Positions 26,020 through 35,582 of a stretch of 64,000 bases of DNA are shown here, in pieces (the stretch's first letter is position 1; each line of letters begins with the position of its first letter). Below the pieces are notes generated by a model. That model saw only the letters and a list, made by a program, of their open reading frames with translations. It had not been told where the DNA came from and did no database searches. A program made the translations under genes and the position numbers. The stretch spans positions 1-64,000 of the forward strand of contig LFFE01000011.1 in the NCBI GenBank assembly GCA_001510385.1. Reading direction: 5' to 3'. This DNA comes from Actinobacteria bacterium casp-actino5. GTDB taxonomy: Bacteria > Actinomycetota > Acidimicrobiia > Acidimicrobiales > Ilumatobacteraceae.

Positions 26020-27330
26020 GTGAAAGAACAAGCAGTTTCATCAGCCGCTCGGCAGGTTCGTGTCGGATTGCTCGGCTGCGGCAATGTCGGCGGCGCATTG
26101 GTCCCGCTATTGCGGTCTCAGCGTGAGTCGATCGCGGTTCGAACTGGCTTGGAACTTGTTGTGACATCTGTTGCGGTTCGCAATATGTCGCGAGATCGTG
26201 GCGTTGATCTTGGTGACGTTGCGCTGACGAACGACGCAATGGCGGTGGTATCAGATCGCGAGGTGGACGTCATTGTTGAGGTGATCGGCGGCATTGAGCC
26301 GGCTCGAGAACTCATCGTTGCAGCACTGTCAGCAGGTAAGCCGGTCATCACTGGCAATAAAGAACTTCTTGCAAATCACGGGGCCGAACTCTTTGAGCTC
26401 GCGGATTCAAACGGTGTTGACCTGCTGTTCGAAGCCGCCGTTGCAGGCGGGATCCCGCTAATTCGTCCGCTCCGCGAAAGTCTTCGCGGTGAACCCGTGT
26501 CAAGAGTGATGGGAATTCTCAACGGCACGACGAATTACATCCTGTCGAAGATGACAAATGAGGGTGCTGACTATGGTGATGCACTTTCTGATGCCCAGCG
26601 CCTTGGGTACGCCGAGCGTGACCCCACAGCTGATGTTGAGGGCTTTGACGCCGGAGCGAAAGCGGCAATTATTGCGAGCATCGCATTTGGGGTGAAGGTC
26701 GTTGCTGGCGATGTGTATCACGAAGGCATCAGCAATATCACTGCGAGCGACATCGCGATCGCCGGGCGTTTGGGATACGTGGTCAAGCTTCTTGGAATTG
26801 CTGAACAAGATCGCGAGACGGGCGAAGTAGCGGTCCGAGTCCACCCTGCAATGGTCCCCAATGAGCACCCACTTGCCTCTGTTCGAGATTCGTATAACGC
26901 GGTGTTCGTTGAAGGTGATGCCGTTGGATCATTGATGTTTTACGGCCGCGGCGCTGGCGGAAGCCCAACCGCAAGTGCGGTTCTGGGCGATCTCATTGAT
27001 GCTGCGGTGAATCTCAGTCAAGGCACTCATGGTTCGCTTGGCACGTTCCAACGTGCTCGAGTGCGGCCGATCGACGCAACGAGCGCTGAATATCTTCTTG
27101 CTCTCGATGTGCTCGACCAGCCTGGTGTGTTGCACAGCGTGACAGGTGTATTTGCTGAACATGGCGTCAGTATCCGCGCAGCTGAACAGGAAGGTGCAGG
27201 AGAAGAGGCGCGACTGGTGTTTATTACGCACGAAGCAGTTGAGTCGTCTGTGCAGGCAACTGTTCGGCAACTCCGCGAGCTTGATGTCGTGCGTCGCATC
27301 GGTGGGTTGATCCGAGTGATCGGGGCGTAG
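26020..27330 (+). CDS. hom: Homoserine dehydrogenase
   Basis: This 436-residue enzyme reduces aspartate semialdehyde to homoserine. The Rossmann motif is VGLLGCGNVGGALVP. The catalytic domain shows TGNKELLANHG, GILNGTTNYILSKM and the DPTADVEGFDAGAKAAI segment. A C-terminal ACT domain (about 350-436, DVLDQPGVLHSVTGVFAEHG) suggests feedback control by threonine. The stop is followed directly, with no spacer, by the GTG of thrC. Confidence 0.95.
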   Translation: MKEQAVSSAARQVRVGLLGCGNVGGALVPLLRSQRESIAVRTGLELVVTSVAVRNMSRDRGVDLGDVALTNDAMAVVSDREVDVIVEVIGGIEPARELIVAALSAGKPVITGNKELLANHGAELFELADSNGVDLLFEAAVAGGIPLIRPLRESLRGEPVSRVMGILNGTTNYILSKMTNEGADYGDALSDAQRLGYAERDPTADVEGFDAGAKAAIIASIAFGVKVVAGDVYHEGISNITASDIAIAGRLGYVVKLLGIAEQDRETGEVAVRVHPAMVPNEHPLASVRDSYNAVFVEGDAVGSLMFYGRGAGGSPTASAVLGDLIDAAVNLSQGTHGSLGTFQRARVRPIDATSAEYLLALDVLDQPGVLHSVTGVFAEHGVSIRAAEQEGAGEEARLVFITHEAVESSVQATVRQLRELDVVRRIGGLIRVIGA

Positions 27331-28701
27331 GTGAAATACGTATCGACCCGAGGCAGTGCACCTGAATTGGGCTTCTCCGATGTCTTATTGAGTGGGCTTG
27401 CATCTGACGGCGGGTTATACGTGCCAACTGAGTGGCCTTCGCTGCCGTCAATCGGTAGCGATTATTCCTCGGCGGCCGTGGCAATTATGTCGGCGTATAT
27501 CGGTGACGATATTCCAACCGATGTGCTCATCGAACTGGTTGGCGATTCGTACGCAACGTTCCGCCATCCAGCGGTTGCGCCGCTCGTTCAAATCGATGAT
27601 GAACTCTGGATCCAGGAACTTTTTCACGGCCCAACGCTTGCGTTCAAAGATCTTGCGCTTCAAGTCGTCGGTCGACTATTTGACTACGTGCTTGCCGAGC
27701 GAGGCGAGCGGGTAACGATTGTTGGGGCAACAAGTGGTGACACGGGATCTGCCGCGATCGATGCAGTCAAAGCATGTGACAACGTTGACATCGTTATTTT
27801 GTATCCACATGGCCGGACGAGCGAGGTGCAGCGACGTCAGATGACCACCGTTGACTCACCAAATGTGCACGCTGTGGCAATCGATGGCACCTTCGACGAT
27901 TGTCAGGATCTCGTGAAAGCAATGTTTGCTGACGAACAACTGCGAAACGACTGCAATCTTTCGGCGGTGAACTCAATCAACTGGGCTCGAGTAATGGCCC
28001 AGATCGTATATTACGTAACCGCATCTGAGTCGCTGTCGGGTTCACCGACGTTTTGTGTGCCGACAGGTAATTTTGGCAATGTTCTCGCCGGTTGGATCGC
28101 AAAATCAACAGGTGCCTCAATTGATCATCTGTTGATTGCATCAAATGCAAATGACATTCTCGCTCGATTCGTGAATGATCGCGATATGTCAGCCGCAGAC
28201 GTGGTGCCGACGCTGAGCCCAAGTATGGATATTCAGGTGTCGTCAAATTTCGAGCGACTTCTTTTTGAGATGAATGATCGCGACGGGGGAATGACAGCCG
28301 AACAACTTCAGCGCTTTCGGTCAACTGGGAAACTCGAGGTCGAAGAAGGGGAGTTTCGCGATTGGGTCTCTTCAACCTTCTCTGCCGAACGTGTTGACGA
28401 CGAGCAAACGCTCGCAGAAATCGCTCGGGTCTATAGCGAAACTGGGTTGCTGATTGATCCGCACACAGCCACCGGCACGGCGGCCGCCCGCAGGAATGAT
28501 CGTTCGGGAGCCACCGTGTGTCTGGCGACTGCCCATGCAGCAAAGTTTCCTGATGCGGTCGAGCGGGCCACTGGGATTCGACCAAAGTTGCCAACTGCGC
28601 TTGGCGACTTAATGGAGCGCCCTGAACAAATCACCAATCTTGATGCTGACCTCGCTGCAGTTTCGGCATTTGTGCGACAGATGTCCCGCGTTGATAGGTG
28701 A
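27331..28701 (+). CDS. thrC: Threonine synthase (long form)
   Basis: This 456-residue PLP enzyme converts O-phosphohomoserine to threonine. The N-terminus MKYVSTRG and the PLP-lysine motif HGPTLAFKDLALQ belong to the long threonine synthase type (E. coli/yeast-like) rather than the roughly 360-residue form common in Mycobacterium and Streptomyces. Later signatures are GATSGDTGSAA and CVPTGNFGNVLAGW. The homoserine kinase gene thrB, which usually follows in Actinobacteria, is missing from this locus. Confidence 0.94.
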   Translation: MKYVSTRGSAPELGFSDVLLSGLASDGGLYVPTEWPSLPSIGSDYSSAAVAIMSAYIGDDIPTDVLIELVGDSYATFRHPAVAPLVQIDDELWIQELFHGPTLAFKDLALQVVGRLFDYVLAERGERVTIVGATSGDTGSAAIDAVKACDNVDIVILYPHGRTSEVQRRQMTTVDSPNVHAVAIDGTFDDCQDLVKAMFADEQLRNDCNLSAVNSINWARVMAQIVYYVTASESLSGSPTFCVPTGNFGNVLAGWIAKSTGASIDHLLIASNANDILARFVNDRDMSAADVVPTLSPSMDIQVSSNFERLLFEMNDRDGGMTAEQLQRFRSTGKLEVEEGEFRDWVSSTFSAERVDDEQTLAEIARVYSETGLLIDPHTATGTAAARRNDRSGATVCLATAHAAKFPDAVERATGIRPKLPTALGDLMERPEQITNLDADLAAVSAFVRQMSRVDR

Positions 28702-28724
28702 TTGCCGTCAGTCGTTGATACTGC

Positions 28725-28730
28725 TACAGT
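28725..28730 (+). promoter_or_regulatory. Candidate promoter -10 for rho with a long leader
   Basis: TACAGT at this position, with TTGCCG at 28703-28708 and a 16-base spacer, would give a leader of roughly 180 bases before rho. rho genes are often autoregulated through their leaders. Confidence 0.4.
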
Positions 28731-28751
28731 TTGAGGAGTCAGAGCGATCGT

Positions 28752-28771
28752 TCTGATTTCACGAATTCAGA
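28752..28771. other. Imperfect hairpin in the rho leader
   Basis: TCTGA and TCAGA arms, extended inward by TTC/GAA-type pairs with one mismatch, form an 8-of-9 paired stem. The rest of the 28731-28915 leader shows no known riboswitch. Confidence 0.3.
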
Positions 28772-28915
28772 AATACTGATTCGTCCCACGTAGCCGGCGG
28801 TTCGCAGGGCTGTCCCCGTCACAGCAGATTTCACTTCTGCTTGGCGAAACACATGCCGTTTCCTCCGGTCATACGTGAAGCGATATCCCGCCAATTTGGC
28901 GAAGAGAAGGTGAAC

Positions 28916-30664
28916 GTGGCTGCTCAAGCTCTCGAACAATCAGTCCTCGAAACGAAAGACAAGGAACAGCTCCTTGCGATTTCTAAAGCGTTAGGTGTCA
29001 AGGTGACAGCTCGCTCCAAGAAGGCTGACATTATTGACGCGATTCTCGCAACCACTGGCGGTGCTCCCGCAAGTGATTCGAGCAGTGGTGCTCCAGCGAA
29101 GTCGGCTCTCTCAGAAAAGCCGGCGCTTACCACTGCTGGTCCCGCCGATAAAACCACAGCAGATCAGGCAACAGACAAGGCTGCTCCTGCCCCGGCAATC
29201 GATGACGAGCCGCCGGCAGAATGGGAACTCGAGTTCTCAGCTGAGCCCGCCGAGGACGTCGCAAAGGGCAATTCCTCTGCCCGCGGCGCAAACGCTCGTG
29301 AGGGGCAGCAGCGCGAGGGAGGGCAACGTCAACAGCGCGACGGGCAACGAAGTGGCCAGCGTCAAGAAGGCCAGCGCGACGGTCAGCGTCAAGAGGGGCC
29401 GCGCGACGCGGATGGCGAAAGCCGGAACCGTCGTCGTCGCCGTCGGCGCAAGGGTGGTCGCCCTGAAGATGGCCCACAGGGCGAGGATCGCGAATTTTTT
29501 GACGATGATGACGACACACCGGTTAGCAACGAACCGGTCCCCGTCGATGGATACCTCGACATGCGCGATGAGGGATACGGTTTTGTTCGGGTGAATAACT
29601 ACCTGGCATCGAAGAAAGACGCCTATGTGCCAGTGCGAATGTCGCGTCAGTACGGCTTGCGCAAGGGCGACCATCTCGTTGGAATGATGCGGCCTGCTGG
29701 ACGTAACGAGAAGAATCCGGCAATTCTTGAGATTCAGACGGTGAATGGGCGCCCACCTGAAGAGGCGAAAAAGCGTCGCAAGTTTGAAGATATGACGGCG
29801 CTGTTCCCCGACGAGAAACTCCGTCTCGAGAATGAAGATGACCCAACTGACATGACTTCGCGGATCATCGATCTGATCTGCCCGATTGGTAAGGGTCAGC
29901 GTGGGATCATCGTGTCGCCGCCGAAGGCGGGTAAGACGACCGTGATGAAGTCGATCGCTACGTCAATTGAGCGAAACAATCCCGAGGTTCGACTCATCGT
30001 GCTTCTGATTGATGAACGACCAGAAGAAGTCACCGACATGCGGCGTCATGTCCGAGGAGAGGTCATCTCCTCTACCTTTGACCGTCCCAGTGATCAACAC
30101 ACTCAGGTTGCCGAAATGGCGCTTGAGAAGGCAAAGCGAATGGTTGAGTACGGTGAGGACGTCGTCATCATCCTCGATGGAATCACGCGTCTAAGCCGCG
30201 CCTACAACCTCGCCGCTCCGGCAAGTGGCCGAATTCTCTCTGGTGGAATTGATGCAGGAGCGTTGTACCCACCGAAGCGATTCTTTGGTGCTGCTCGCAA
30301 TATTGAAGAGGGTGGGTCATTGACCATCCTCGCAACCGCGCTTGTTGAGACAAACAGCCGGATGGACGAAGCAGTGTTTGAGGAGTTCAAGGGAACCGGC
30401 AACATGGAGTTGCGTCTCGACCGAAAGATGTCTGAACGACGTGTGTACCCGGCGATTGATGTCGATGCATCGAGTACTCGTCATGAGGAATTGTTATTCG
30501 ATCGGAAACAACTGCAGATGGTGTGGAAGTTGCGCCGTGTGTTGTCAGGGCTTGCGGCGGATGGGAGCGCTGCTCCAGGCCTCGAGTTGCTTGTCGACCG
30601 TTTGAGAACATTCCGGACAAATGACGAGTTCCTTACAGAAATTGCGAAACAACCAGGAATGTAA
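28916..30664 (+). CDS. rho: Transcription termination factor Rho with Arg/Gln/Gly-rich insertion
   Basis: This 582-residue hexameric RNA helicase ends transcription. It has the N-terminal Rho domain ([17 protein letters not shown]), then a low-complexity insertion (about residues 85-195) rich in Gln, Arg and Gly with QRQEG/QRDG repeats and an RRRRRRR run, then the cold-shock RNA-binding domain ([15 protein letters not shown]), and the ATPase with SPPKAGKTT near 336 and the DEVT-type [12 protein letters not shown]. Insertions here are common in actinobacterial Rho. The GTG at 28916 is preferred because of AGAAGG 5 bases upstream; in-frame starts at 28841 (TTG) and 28853 (ATG) are alternatives. 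Confidence 0.95.
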   Translation: MAAQALEQSVLETKDKEQLLAISKALGVKVTARSKKADIIDAILATTGGAPASDSSSGAPAKSALSEKPALTTAGPADKTTADQATDKAAPAPAIDDEPPAEWELEFSAEPAEDVAKGNSSARGANAREGQQREGGQRQQRDGQRSGQRQEGQRDGQRQEGPRDADGESRNRRRRRRRKGGRPEDGPQGEDREFFDDDDDTPVSNEPVPVDGYLDMRDEGYGFVRVNNYLASKKDAYVPVRMSRQYGLRKGDHLVGMMRPAGRNEKNPAILEIQTVNGRPPEEAKKRRKFEDMTALFPDEKLRLENEDDPTDMTSRIIDLICPIGKGQRGIIVSPPKAGKTTVMKSIATSIERNNPEVRLIVLLIDERPEEVTDMRRHVRGEVISSTFDRPSDQHTQVAEMALEKAKRMVEYGEDVVIILDGITRLSRAYNLAAPASGRILSGGIDAGALYPPKRFFGAARNIEEGGSLTILATALVETNSRMDEAVFEEFKGTGNMELRLDRKMSERRVYPAIDVDASSTRHEELLFDRKQLQMVWKLRRVLSGLAADGSAAPGLELLVDRLRTFRTNDEFLTEIAKQPGM

Positions 30665-30736
30665 GCACTGGCGCCCATGTGGTTCCGCTGCAGTTGCCCG
30701 CTAACATTCTGAAGTCCTGAGTCAGGAGAATTTCCC

Positions 30737-30949
30737 ATGAAGTCCGATATTCACCCCAATTACGAAGTTGTTACTGTTCGTTGCTCCTGTGGCAACGCAT
30801 TTGAAACCCGCTCAACCCGTTCCGGTGAGCAAATTCTTGAACTTTGTAACGAATGCCACCCGTTCTTCACTGGTAAGCAGAAGCTTGTTGACTCTGGTGG
30901 ACGCGTCGAGCGCTTCAATCGCCGTTACGGCGATCGCGTCAAGAAGTGA
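30737..30949 (+). CDS. rpmE: 50S ribosomal protein L31 (zinc-binding form)
   Basis: This 70-residue ribosomal protein begins [10 protein letters not shown] and keeps the zinc-binding cysteines (CSCG and [10 protein letters not shown]), so it is the C+ form that binds zinc. A clear ribosome-binding site (CAGGAG) lies 8 bases before the ATG. TAACAT at 30702-30707 is a candidate -10. Position after rho is conserved in Actinobacteria. C+ L31 is a zinc store whose C- paralogue is often Zur-controlled; no C- copy is seen here. Confidence 0.96.
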   Translation: MKSDIHPNYEVVTVRCSCGNAFETRSTRSGEQILELCNECHPFFTGKQKLVDSGGRVERFNRRYGDRVKK

Positions 30950-30970
30950 CCCAACCCTGAGGGGTTTATC

Positions 30971-31984
30971 GTGACTGAGCCTGGAACGGTTGGAGACAGC
31001 CGCCGACCGGCTCTCATTTCGTCAGCCTTGCGGTCGCTCGCCCGCGAATATCGCGATGTAGTCGATGTACCCGTCATTCCATTCCCGGGTGGCGCAGGAA
31101 TTCATGACCCGTCTGGGTCATTCGTTTGGCTCGACGAGCAACCTGAGCGGCTTCTCGGTGCCGCAATTGCGCTGCACCTCAGGAAGGGCACTGACCGGCT
31201 TGATGTCGTGATCCCTGAGATTCACAGAGCGATCGCCCCTGCTGTTGCTCGCCGAGCAGCACAGTGGGATATTGGCGCCGATGTATTCCTTCTCGAGGGC
31301 AAAACACTCGCACACGTAGATCCTGCAGCCGCCGAGCTGGAACGTGAGTGTGATTTCGACGTCGAGGCGTTTCGCCCGGTGATCGTCGAGGCTGGTGCAG
31401 AGGCTGTGATTGAACACGGTGTGCTTACTGGCGAAGTTGCAGGTCTTGAAGTGTGTCGCCTGGTCTTTGAGGACGACTGGCGCTTACGCGTTGGAGTGGG
31501 ATCGCAAGATCGTGAAGCGTTCCATATGTTGCATGGTGACGCGCCGGCCCTTGGCTCATTGCTGAAGGTTGTCGAATTTGTGCAGGCCTATCGTCAGCCA
31601 TCCGCCGACCCGCATCCGTTAAATCGACTCTCACCCGAGAGGTGGATGCGTTCATCGTTTCTACTCACGAATCTGGCGGCTCGAGGCACGACAACACAGA
31701 TGCCAGGAGTGCTACCGCGCGGCTCTATGGCCGATGCCTCTCCTGCGTTTGCGGTGACTGAACGTGATGGCAATAGGGTGCTGTATGCCTTCACTACAGG
31801 CACTGATCTAGGAGCGGTTGTTGATGCTGCTGACCACGCAGAGTGGTCAGCCCATGAGACCGAAGTTCGTGAAATCATCATTGTGGTGAAGGGGAACAAC
31901 CGCCTACCAGTGCTCGATGTCATGACCCAGAGGTCGGTTCGACCAATGCGTATGGTCTCACAGGACGAACTTGTCAGTCTCTGA
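30971..31984 (+). CDS. Conserved-looking protein of unknown function between rpmE and prfA
   Basis: This 337-residue soluble protein has no recognised family. It starts with GTG behind a good ribosome-binding site (GAGGGG, 6-base spacer). It lacks a signal peptide and membrane helices. It has a mixed alpha/beta pattern with hydrophobic strands (RLDVVIPEIHRAIAPAVARR, DVFLLEGKTLAHVDP) and a C-terminal REIIIVVKGNNRLP segment. Codon use looks like its neighbours. It sits in the translation operon rpmE-X-prfA-prmC, which suggests a translation- or ribosome-related role, but this is inference from position only. Confidence 0.75.
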   Translation: MTEPGTVGDSRRPALISSALRSLAREYRDVVDVPVIPFPGGAGIHDPSGSFVWLDEQPERLLGAAIALHLRKGTDRLDVVIPEIHRAIAPAVARRAAQWDIGADVFLLEGKTLAHVDPAAAELERECDFDVEAFRPVIVEAGAEAVIEHGVLTGEVAGLEVCRLVFEDDWRLRVGVGSQDREAFHMLHGDAPALGSLLKVVEFVQAYRQPSADPHPLNRLSPERWMRSSFLLTNLAARGTTTQMPGVLPRGSMADASPAFAVTERDGNRVLYAFTTGTDLGAVVDAADHAEWSAHETEVREIIIVVKGNNRLPVLDVMTQRSVRPMRMVSQDELVSL

Positions 31985-32002
31985 GAGTAACCTCAGATCA
32001 CC

Positions 32003-33109
32003 ATGACGCAGCCTTCTTCTGAGCACGATGCTCTTTTCGAGCGCCTCGCGTCTCACACCGGTGAATTCCGTGAACTAGAGCAGCGATTGGCCGATCCTGC
32101 AACAGCTGCTGATCCGAACGAACTTCGCCGCGTTTCACAGCGGTATCGCCAACTTCAGGCATTTGTCGACGCTCTCGCCGAGTGTGACCGTTTGCGCGAT
32201 GACATTGCCGCAGCAAATGAACTTGCTGAGGTTTCGGAGGGCGACGATCGCTCTTCCTTCGAGGAAGAAGCGCTCGCTGGAAGTAAGAAACTGGAAGATC
32301 TTGCTCAACATGTCCGCGAGTTACTCATTCCTCCCGACCCCGATGCTGGACGCAATGTGATCATTGAAATTCGCGGGGCAGAAGGCGGCGAGGAAGCGAA
32401 TCTCTTTGCCAGCGATTTGCTCGACATGTACCGCGGCTACGCCCAACTTCGTGGATGGAAAGTTGAGGTTCTGTCACATGACGCGAGTGACCTCGGTGGA
32501 ACAAACCAGGTCACGTTCATTATCCGCGGCGAGGATGCCTGGCAGCGACTCAAGTTCGAAGGTGGACCGCATCGGGTACAGCGAGTGCCGGTCACCGAGA
32601 GTCAAGGACGCATTCACACGTCATCGGCAACAGTTGCGGTCCTTCCAGAAGCTGATGAGGTCGAAGTTGAGATCGATGACCGCGATCTCGATATTGATGT
32701 GTATCGATCCTCCGGAGCGGGTGGGCAGCATGTGAATACAACCGACTCGGCCGTGCGAATTACGCACCGGCCATCTGGCCTTGTGGTCACAATGCAAGAT
32801 GAGCGAAGCCAGCTGCAGAATCGTGCCAGGGCGATGCAGGTGTTGCGCGCTCGGCTGAAGGCACTTGCGGAATCAGAACAAGATTCTCAGCGGTCGGCGG
32901 ACCGTCGATCGCAGGTCGGTGGTGGCGGCCGAAGTGAGAAAATTCGTACCTACAACTTCAAAGAAAGCCGAGTGACAGACCATCGGATTGGTCTCACCAT
33001 CCACCGTCTGCCCGAAGTGCTCGCCGGGGCGCTCGACCATGTGATTGAGCCGCTCCTTCTTGAAGAGCGCGAGCGGCTTCTTGCGGAGGAGACAGAAGTC
33101 TCGTCGTGA
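32003..33109 (+). CDS. prfA: Peptide chain release factor 1
   Basis: This 368-residue factor ends translation at UAA and UAG. The GGQ peptidyl-hydrolysis motif is in [15 protein letters not shown]. The stop-recognition tripeptide is PVT ([10 protein letters not shown]), where E. coli RF1 has PAT; Val at this site is known in Actinobacteria as far as I recall. The spacing to the 31984 stop is 18 bases, and TAACCT at 31988-31993 could be a weak internal promoter. Its stop overlaps the prmC start (GTGA). Confidence 0.95.
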   Translation: MTQPSSEHDALFERLASHTGEFRELEQRLADPATAADPNELRRVSQRYRQLQAFVDALAECDRLRDDIAAANELAEVSEGDDRSSFEEEALAGSKKLEDLAQHVRELLIPPDPDAGRNVIIEIRGAEGGEEANLFASDLLDMYRGYAQLRGWKVEVLSHDASDLGGTNQVTFIIRGEDAWQRLKFEGGPHRVQRVPVTESQGRIHTSSATVAVLPEADEVEVEIDDRDLDIDVYRSSGAGGQHVNTTDSAVRITHRPSGLVVTMQDERSQLQNRARAMQVLRARLKALAESEQDSQRSADRRSQVGGGGRSEKIRTYNFKESRVTDHRIGLTIHRLPEVLAGALDHVIEPLLLEERERLLAEETEVSS

Positions 33110-33954
33110 CCACCGTTCGCGAGCTTGTTGAGTCGACCGCAGCGGTGCTTGGTGATCATGTTCAGGCACAATGGCTTGTTGAGGTAGCAGTCTCTGCTGA
33201 CCATCTTGACGAGGTGCTTGATGAGGATGTCACAGAGCGAATGGTTGCACATCTCGATTCGATGGTCGGGCGCTTGCGAACGGGCGAACCACTTCAATAT
33301 GTGCTGGGCCGTTGGGCATTTCGTCACCTCGATCTTTTTGTTGATCAACGCGTGCTGATCCCGCGTCCCGAGACCGAAGAGGTTGCGGGTGTTGCAATTG
33401 AATTTGCGAAGTTAGTGAAGAGTGATCGAACAGTGATCGATCTCGGTACCGGATCAGGGGCGATCGGTCTGTCGCTCGCCACCGAGCTTCCTCTTGATGG
33501 CACTGCCGTGTGGATGACAGATGTTTCTGCCGATGCCTTAGATGTTGCTCGTGCCAACCTGGCTGGCATTGGGCGGCCAGCCCGAAATGTGACCATGATC
33601 GAAAGCAGTTGGTTCGATGCGGTGCCTGCGGAGCTTCAAGCTGATGTCATCGTGTCGAATCCTCCCTACATTGCGGCAGGAAGCCGCAACATTGAACGCA
33701 GTGTCGATGATTACGAACCGGCAATCGCGTTGTATTCCGGAACCGATGGTTTAGGCGCCATTCGCGAAATTATTGAACATGCAGGCCGTTATTTGAAACC
33801 GGGTGGGGTGCTGGTGCTCGAAATTGGATTTGATCAGGCCTCGGCAGTGCGAAAACTGCTGGTCGAATACGGTTTCGTTGATGAGGAAATTCGCGTGGAC
33901 GCTTTTGGTCAAGATCGAATTGCGATCGGACGATGGAATAGTGGCACGAAGTGA
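33106..33954 (+). CDS. prmC: Release factor glutamine methyltransferase
   Basis: This 282-residue S-adenosylmethionine enzyme methylates the GGQ glutamine of release factors. The N-terminal helical domain, the SAM motif [16 protein letters not shown] and the catalytic NPPY ([10 protein letters not shown]) are all present. It is translationally coupled to prfA, its substrate gene. The following 84 bases carry a new promoter for the chorismate mutase unit. Confidence 0.95.
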   Translation: MTTVRELVESTAAVLGDHVQAQWLVEVAVSADHLDEVLDEDVTERMVAHLDSMVGRLRTGEPLQYVLGRWAFRHLDLFVDQRVLIPRPETEEVAGVAIEFAKLVKSDRTVIDLGTGSGAIGLSLATELPLDGTAVWMTDVSADALDVARANLAGIGRPARNVTMIESSWFDAVPAELQADVIVSNPPYIAAGSRNIERSVDDYEPAIALYSGTDGLGAIREIIEHAGRYLKPGGVLVLEIGFDQASAVRKLLVEYGFVDEEIRVDAFGQDRIAIGRWNSGTK

Positions 33955-33998
33955 CCGACGACGCATCCGCACGGATGGCCGCATGAGCGGGATGCCGC

Positions 33999-34004
33999 TA
34001 GCGT
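33999..34004 (+). promoter_or_regulatory. Candidate -10 for the aroQ unit (short leader)
   Basis: TAGCGT would start a transcript near 34011. The leader contains a small GCGG-AAAA-CCGC hairpin and an AGGAG ribosome-binding site before the GTG at 34039, so this unit is not leaderless. Confidence 0.4.
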
Positions 34005-34038
34005 CTCAAGGGCGGAAAACCGCTGAGGAGAAGACACC

Positions 34039-34323
34039 GTGAACGACGACCGTTTGTCCCGCTATCGATCAAGCATTGACAATATTGACGCCGCGCTCGT
34101 GTTCATGCTTGCCGAGCGTTTCAAGATCACTCAGGCTGTTGGTGAATATAAGGCAGAGGTTGGCCTACCGCCAGCTGATGAGTCGCGGGAGAGCGAACAG
34201 ATTGAGCGACTCCGGGCCCTCGCAACCGAAGCCGGTCTCGACCCTGCGTTTACGGAGAAATTCCTTCGATTCATCGTGGCAGAAGTGATCCGGCATCACC
34301 AGCTGATTGCTGGCGAAAGCTGA
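34039..34323 (+). CDS. AroQ-type chorismate mutase
   Basis: This 94-residue all-helical protein matches the AroQ family: an N-terminal YRSSIDNIDAALVFMLAERFKI helix with the catalytic Arg preceding it, the KAEVGLPPADESRESEQIERL segment containing the active-site lysine and arginine, and a final helix with IRHHQ. It rearranges chorismate to prephenate for Phe and Tyr synthesis. It is the first gene of a short unit with the flavoprotein that follows 9 bases later. Confidence 0.88.
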   Translation: MNDDRLSRYRSSIDNIDAALVFMLAERFKITQAVGEYKAEVGLPPADESRESEQIERLRALATEAGLDPAFTEKFLRFIVAEVIRHHQLIAGES

Positions 34324-34332
34324 CCTGTCCTC

Positions 34333-35565
34333 ATGTCTGACCGTGTAGATGTTGTTGTTATTGGTGGAGGACCGGCTGGTTCTGCCGCTGCAATGCGCGC
34401 CGCCCGCGGTGGAGCATCGGTAGCACTATTCGAATCAGGTGATCGTGGGCGCGACAAAATCTGTGGTGACGGGCTGACTCCTCGTGCTGTTGCAGCATTA
34501 AACGAACTCAATATCCCGATTGAGGAAGCGCATAAAATCGCGGGCCTTCGGATGATCGCTGGTCGTCAAACACGCGAACTGCCCTGGCCGGCAACTGGCC
34601 GGTTCCCGGATTATGGAGCGGTCTGGCCGCGCCAGCGGCTTGATTCGGCGCTGATCGAAGCTGCCGAAGTATCCGGAGCGGCTGTGTCCTTCAATTCGAA
34701 GGCAATGCCGATCATCGAAGGTGGTGTGGTGCGCGGCGTGCATGTTGAAACCGAACGCGGTGCGCGAACGGTGATGGCTGAAAAAGTTGTGGTCGCGACC
34801 GGTGCGCCTGGTGCTGTTGCCCGAGAACTTGGCGCGGTTCGTATTGCGGACGAGCCGTTCGGGCTAGCGATCAGAACGTATGTTGAGTCGCCACGGCACG
34901 CCGATGAGATGTTGGAAGCTTGTCTGACGTTGCGTGATGAGCACGGAACCCCGGTACCGGGCTACGGGTGGATGTTCCCCTGCGGAGACGGAACCGTCAA
35001 TATTGGTGTTGGTGCGTTGTCCACGATGAAGGGGTTTAAGAAACTCAATCTAAACAAGTTGCTTGCGTCGTACCGTGCTTCGGTCGAAGGTCCTTGGAGT
35101 CTTGGAGCGGACACTGGAAAGGGTCGGGCGTGGCGGCTTCCGATGTCGGTCGTGAAGCGTTCTGGCCCTGGCTGGATGGCAATCGGCGATGCGGCCGGAC
35201 TTGTGAACCCCATGAACGGCGAGGGCATTGACTACGGGCTCGAATCGGGAATGCTTGCAGCGGATGAGATTCTCCGCAATCCGGTAGGGGCTGAGCAACG
35301 GTACGACGACGCGGTGGGTGAACGATTTGATTCATTCCTGCGGACCGGCCGTCGATTTGCATTCCTTATCGGTCACCCGCTGTTGCTTCGCACTGGGCTT
35401 CGCATGGCGGTCGGTACACAGTCGATTGCGAACATTACGTTGCAGGTCATGGGCAATCTGGTTGATGGGGATACTCCAGGTGCAGCCGGTCGGGTGTTGT
35501 CGGTCGCAGATCGTGCGCTCGGCATCGCAGATCCATTGCTCCGCAAAACAAGAGCCAAAGCCTGA
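34333..35565 (+). CDS. Geranylgeranyl reductase-family FAD-dependent oxidoreductase
   Basis: This 410-residue flavoprotein has the FAD-binding motif VVVIGGGPAGSAAAMRAA, the GDGLTPRAV segment and the second FAD motif GDAAGLVNPMNGEGIDYGLESG. The family hydrogenates isoprenoid chains such as those of menaquinone, lipids or chlorophyll. In non-photosynthetic actinobacteria the usual target is the menaquinone side chain (MenJ-like), a role consistent with but not shown by this sequence. The final segment (about 360-410) may bind a membrane. Confidence 0.85.
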   Translation: MSDRVDVVVIGGGPAGSAAAMRAARGGASVALFESGDRGRDKICGDGLTPRAVAALNELNIPIEEAHKIAGLRMIAGRQTRELPWPATGRFPDYGAVWPRQRLDSALIEAAEVSGAAVSFNSKAMPIIEGGVVRGVHVETERGARTVMAEKVVVATGAPGAVARELGAVRIADEPFGLAIRTYVESPRHADEMLEACLTLRDEHGTPVPGYGWMFPCGDGTVNIGVGALSTMKGFKKLNLNKLLASYRASVEGPWSLGADTGKGRAWRLPMSVVKRSGPGWMAIGDAAGLVNPMNGEGIDYGLESGMLAADEILRNPVGAEQRYDDAVGERFDSFLRTGRRFAFLIGHPLLLRTGLRMAVGTQSIANITLQVMGNLVDGDTPGAAGRVLSVADRALGIADPLLRKTRAKA

Positions 35566-35569
35566 TCGG

Positions 35570-35575
35570 TAGCGT
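35570..35575 (+). promoter_or_regulatory. Candidate leaderless -10 element for ppgK
   Basis: TAGCGT ends 7 bases before the GTG at 35583. Confidence 0.5.
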
Positions 35576-35582
35576 TTTAGCT

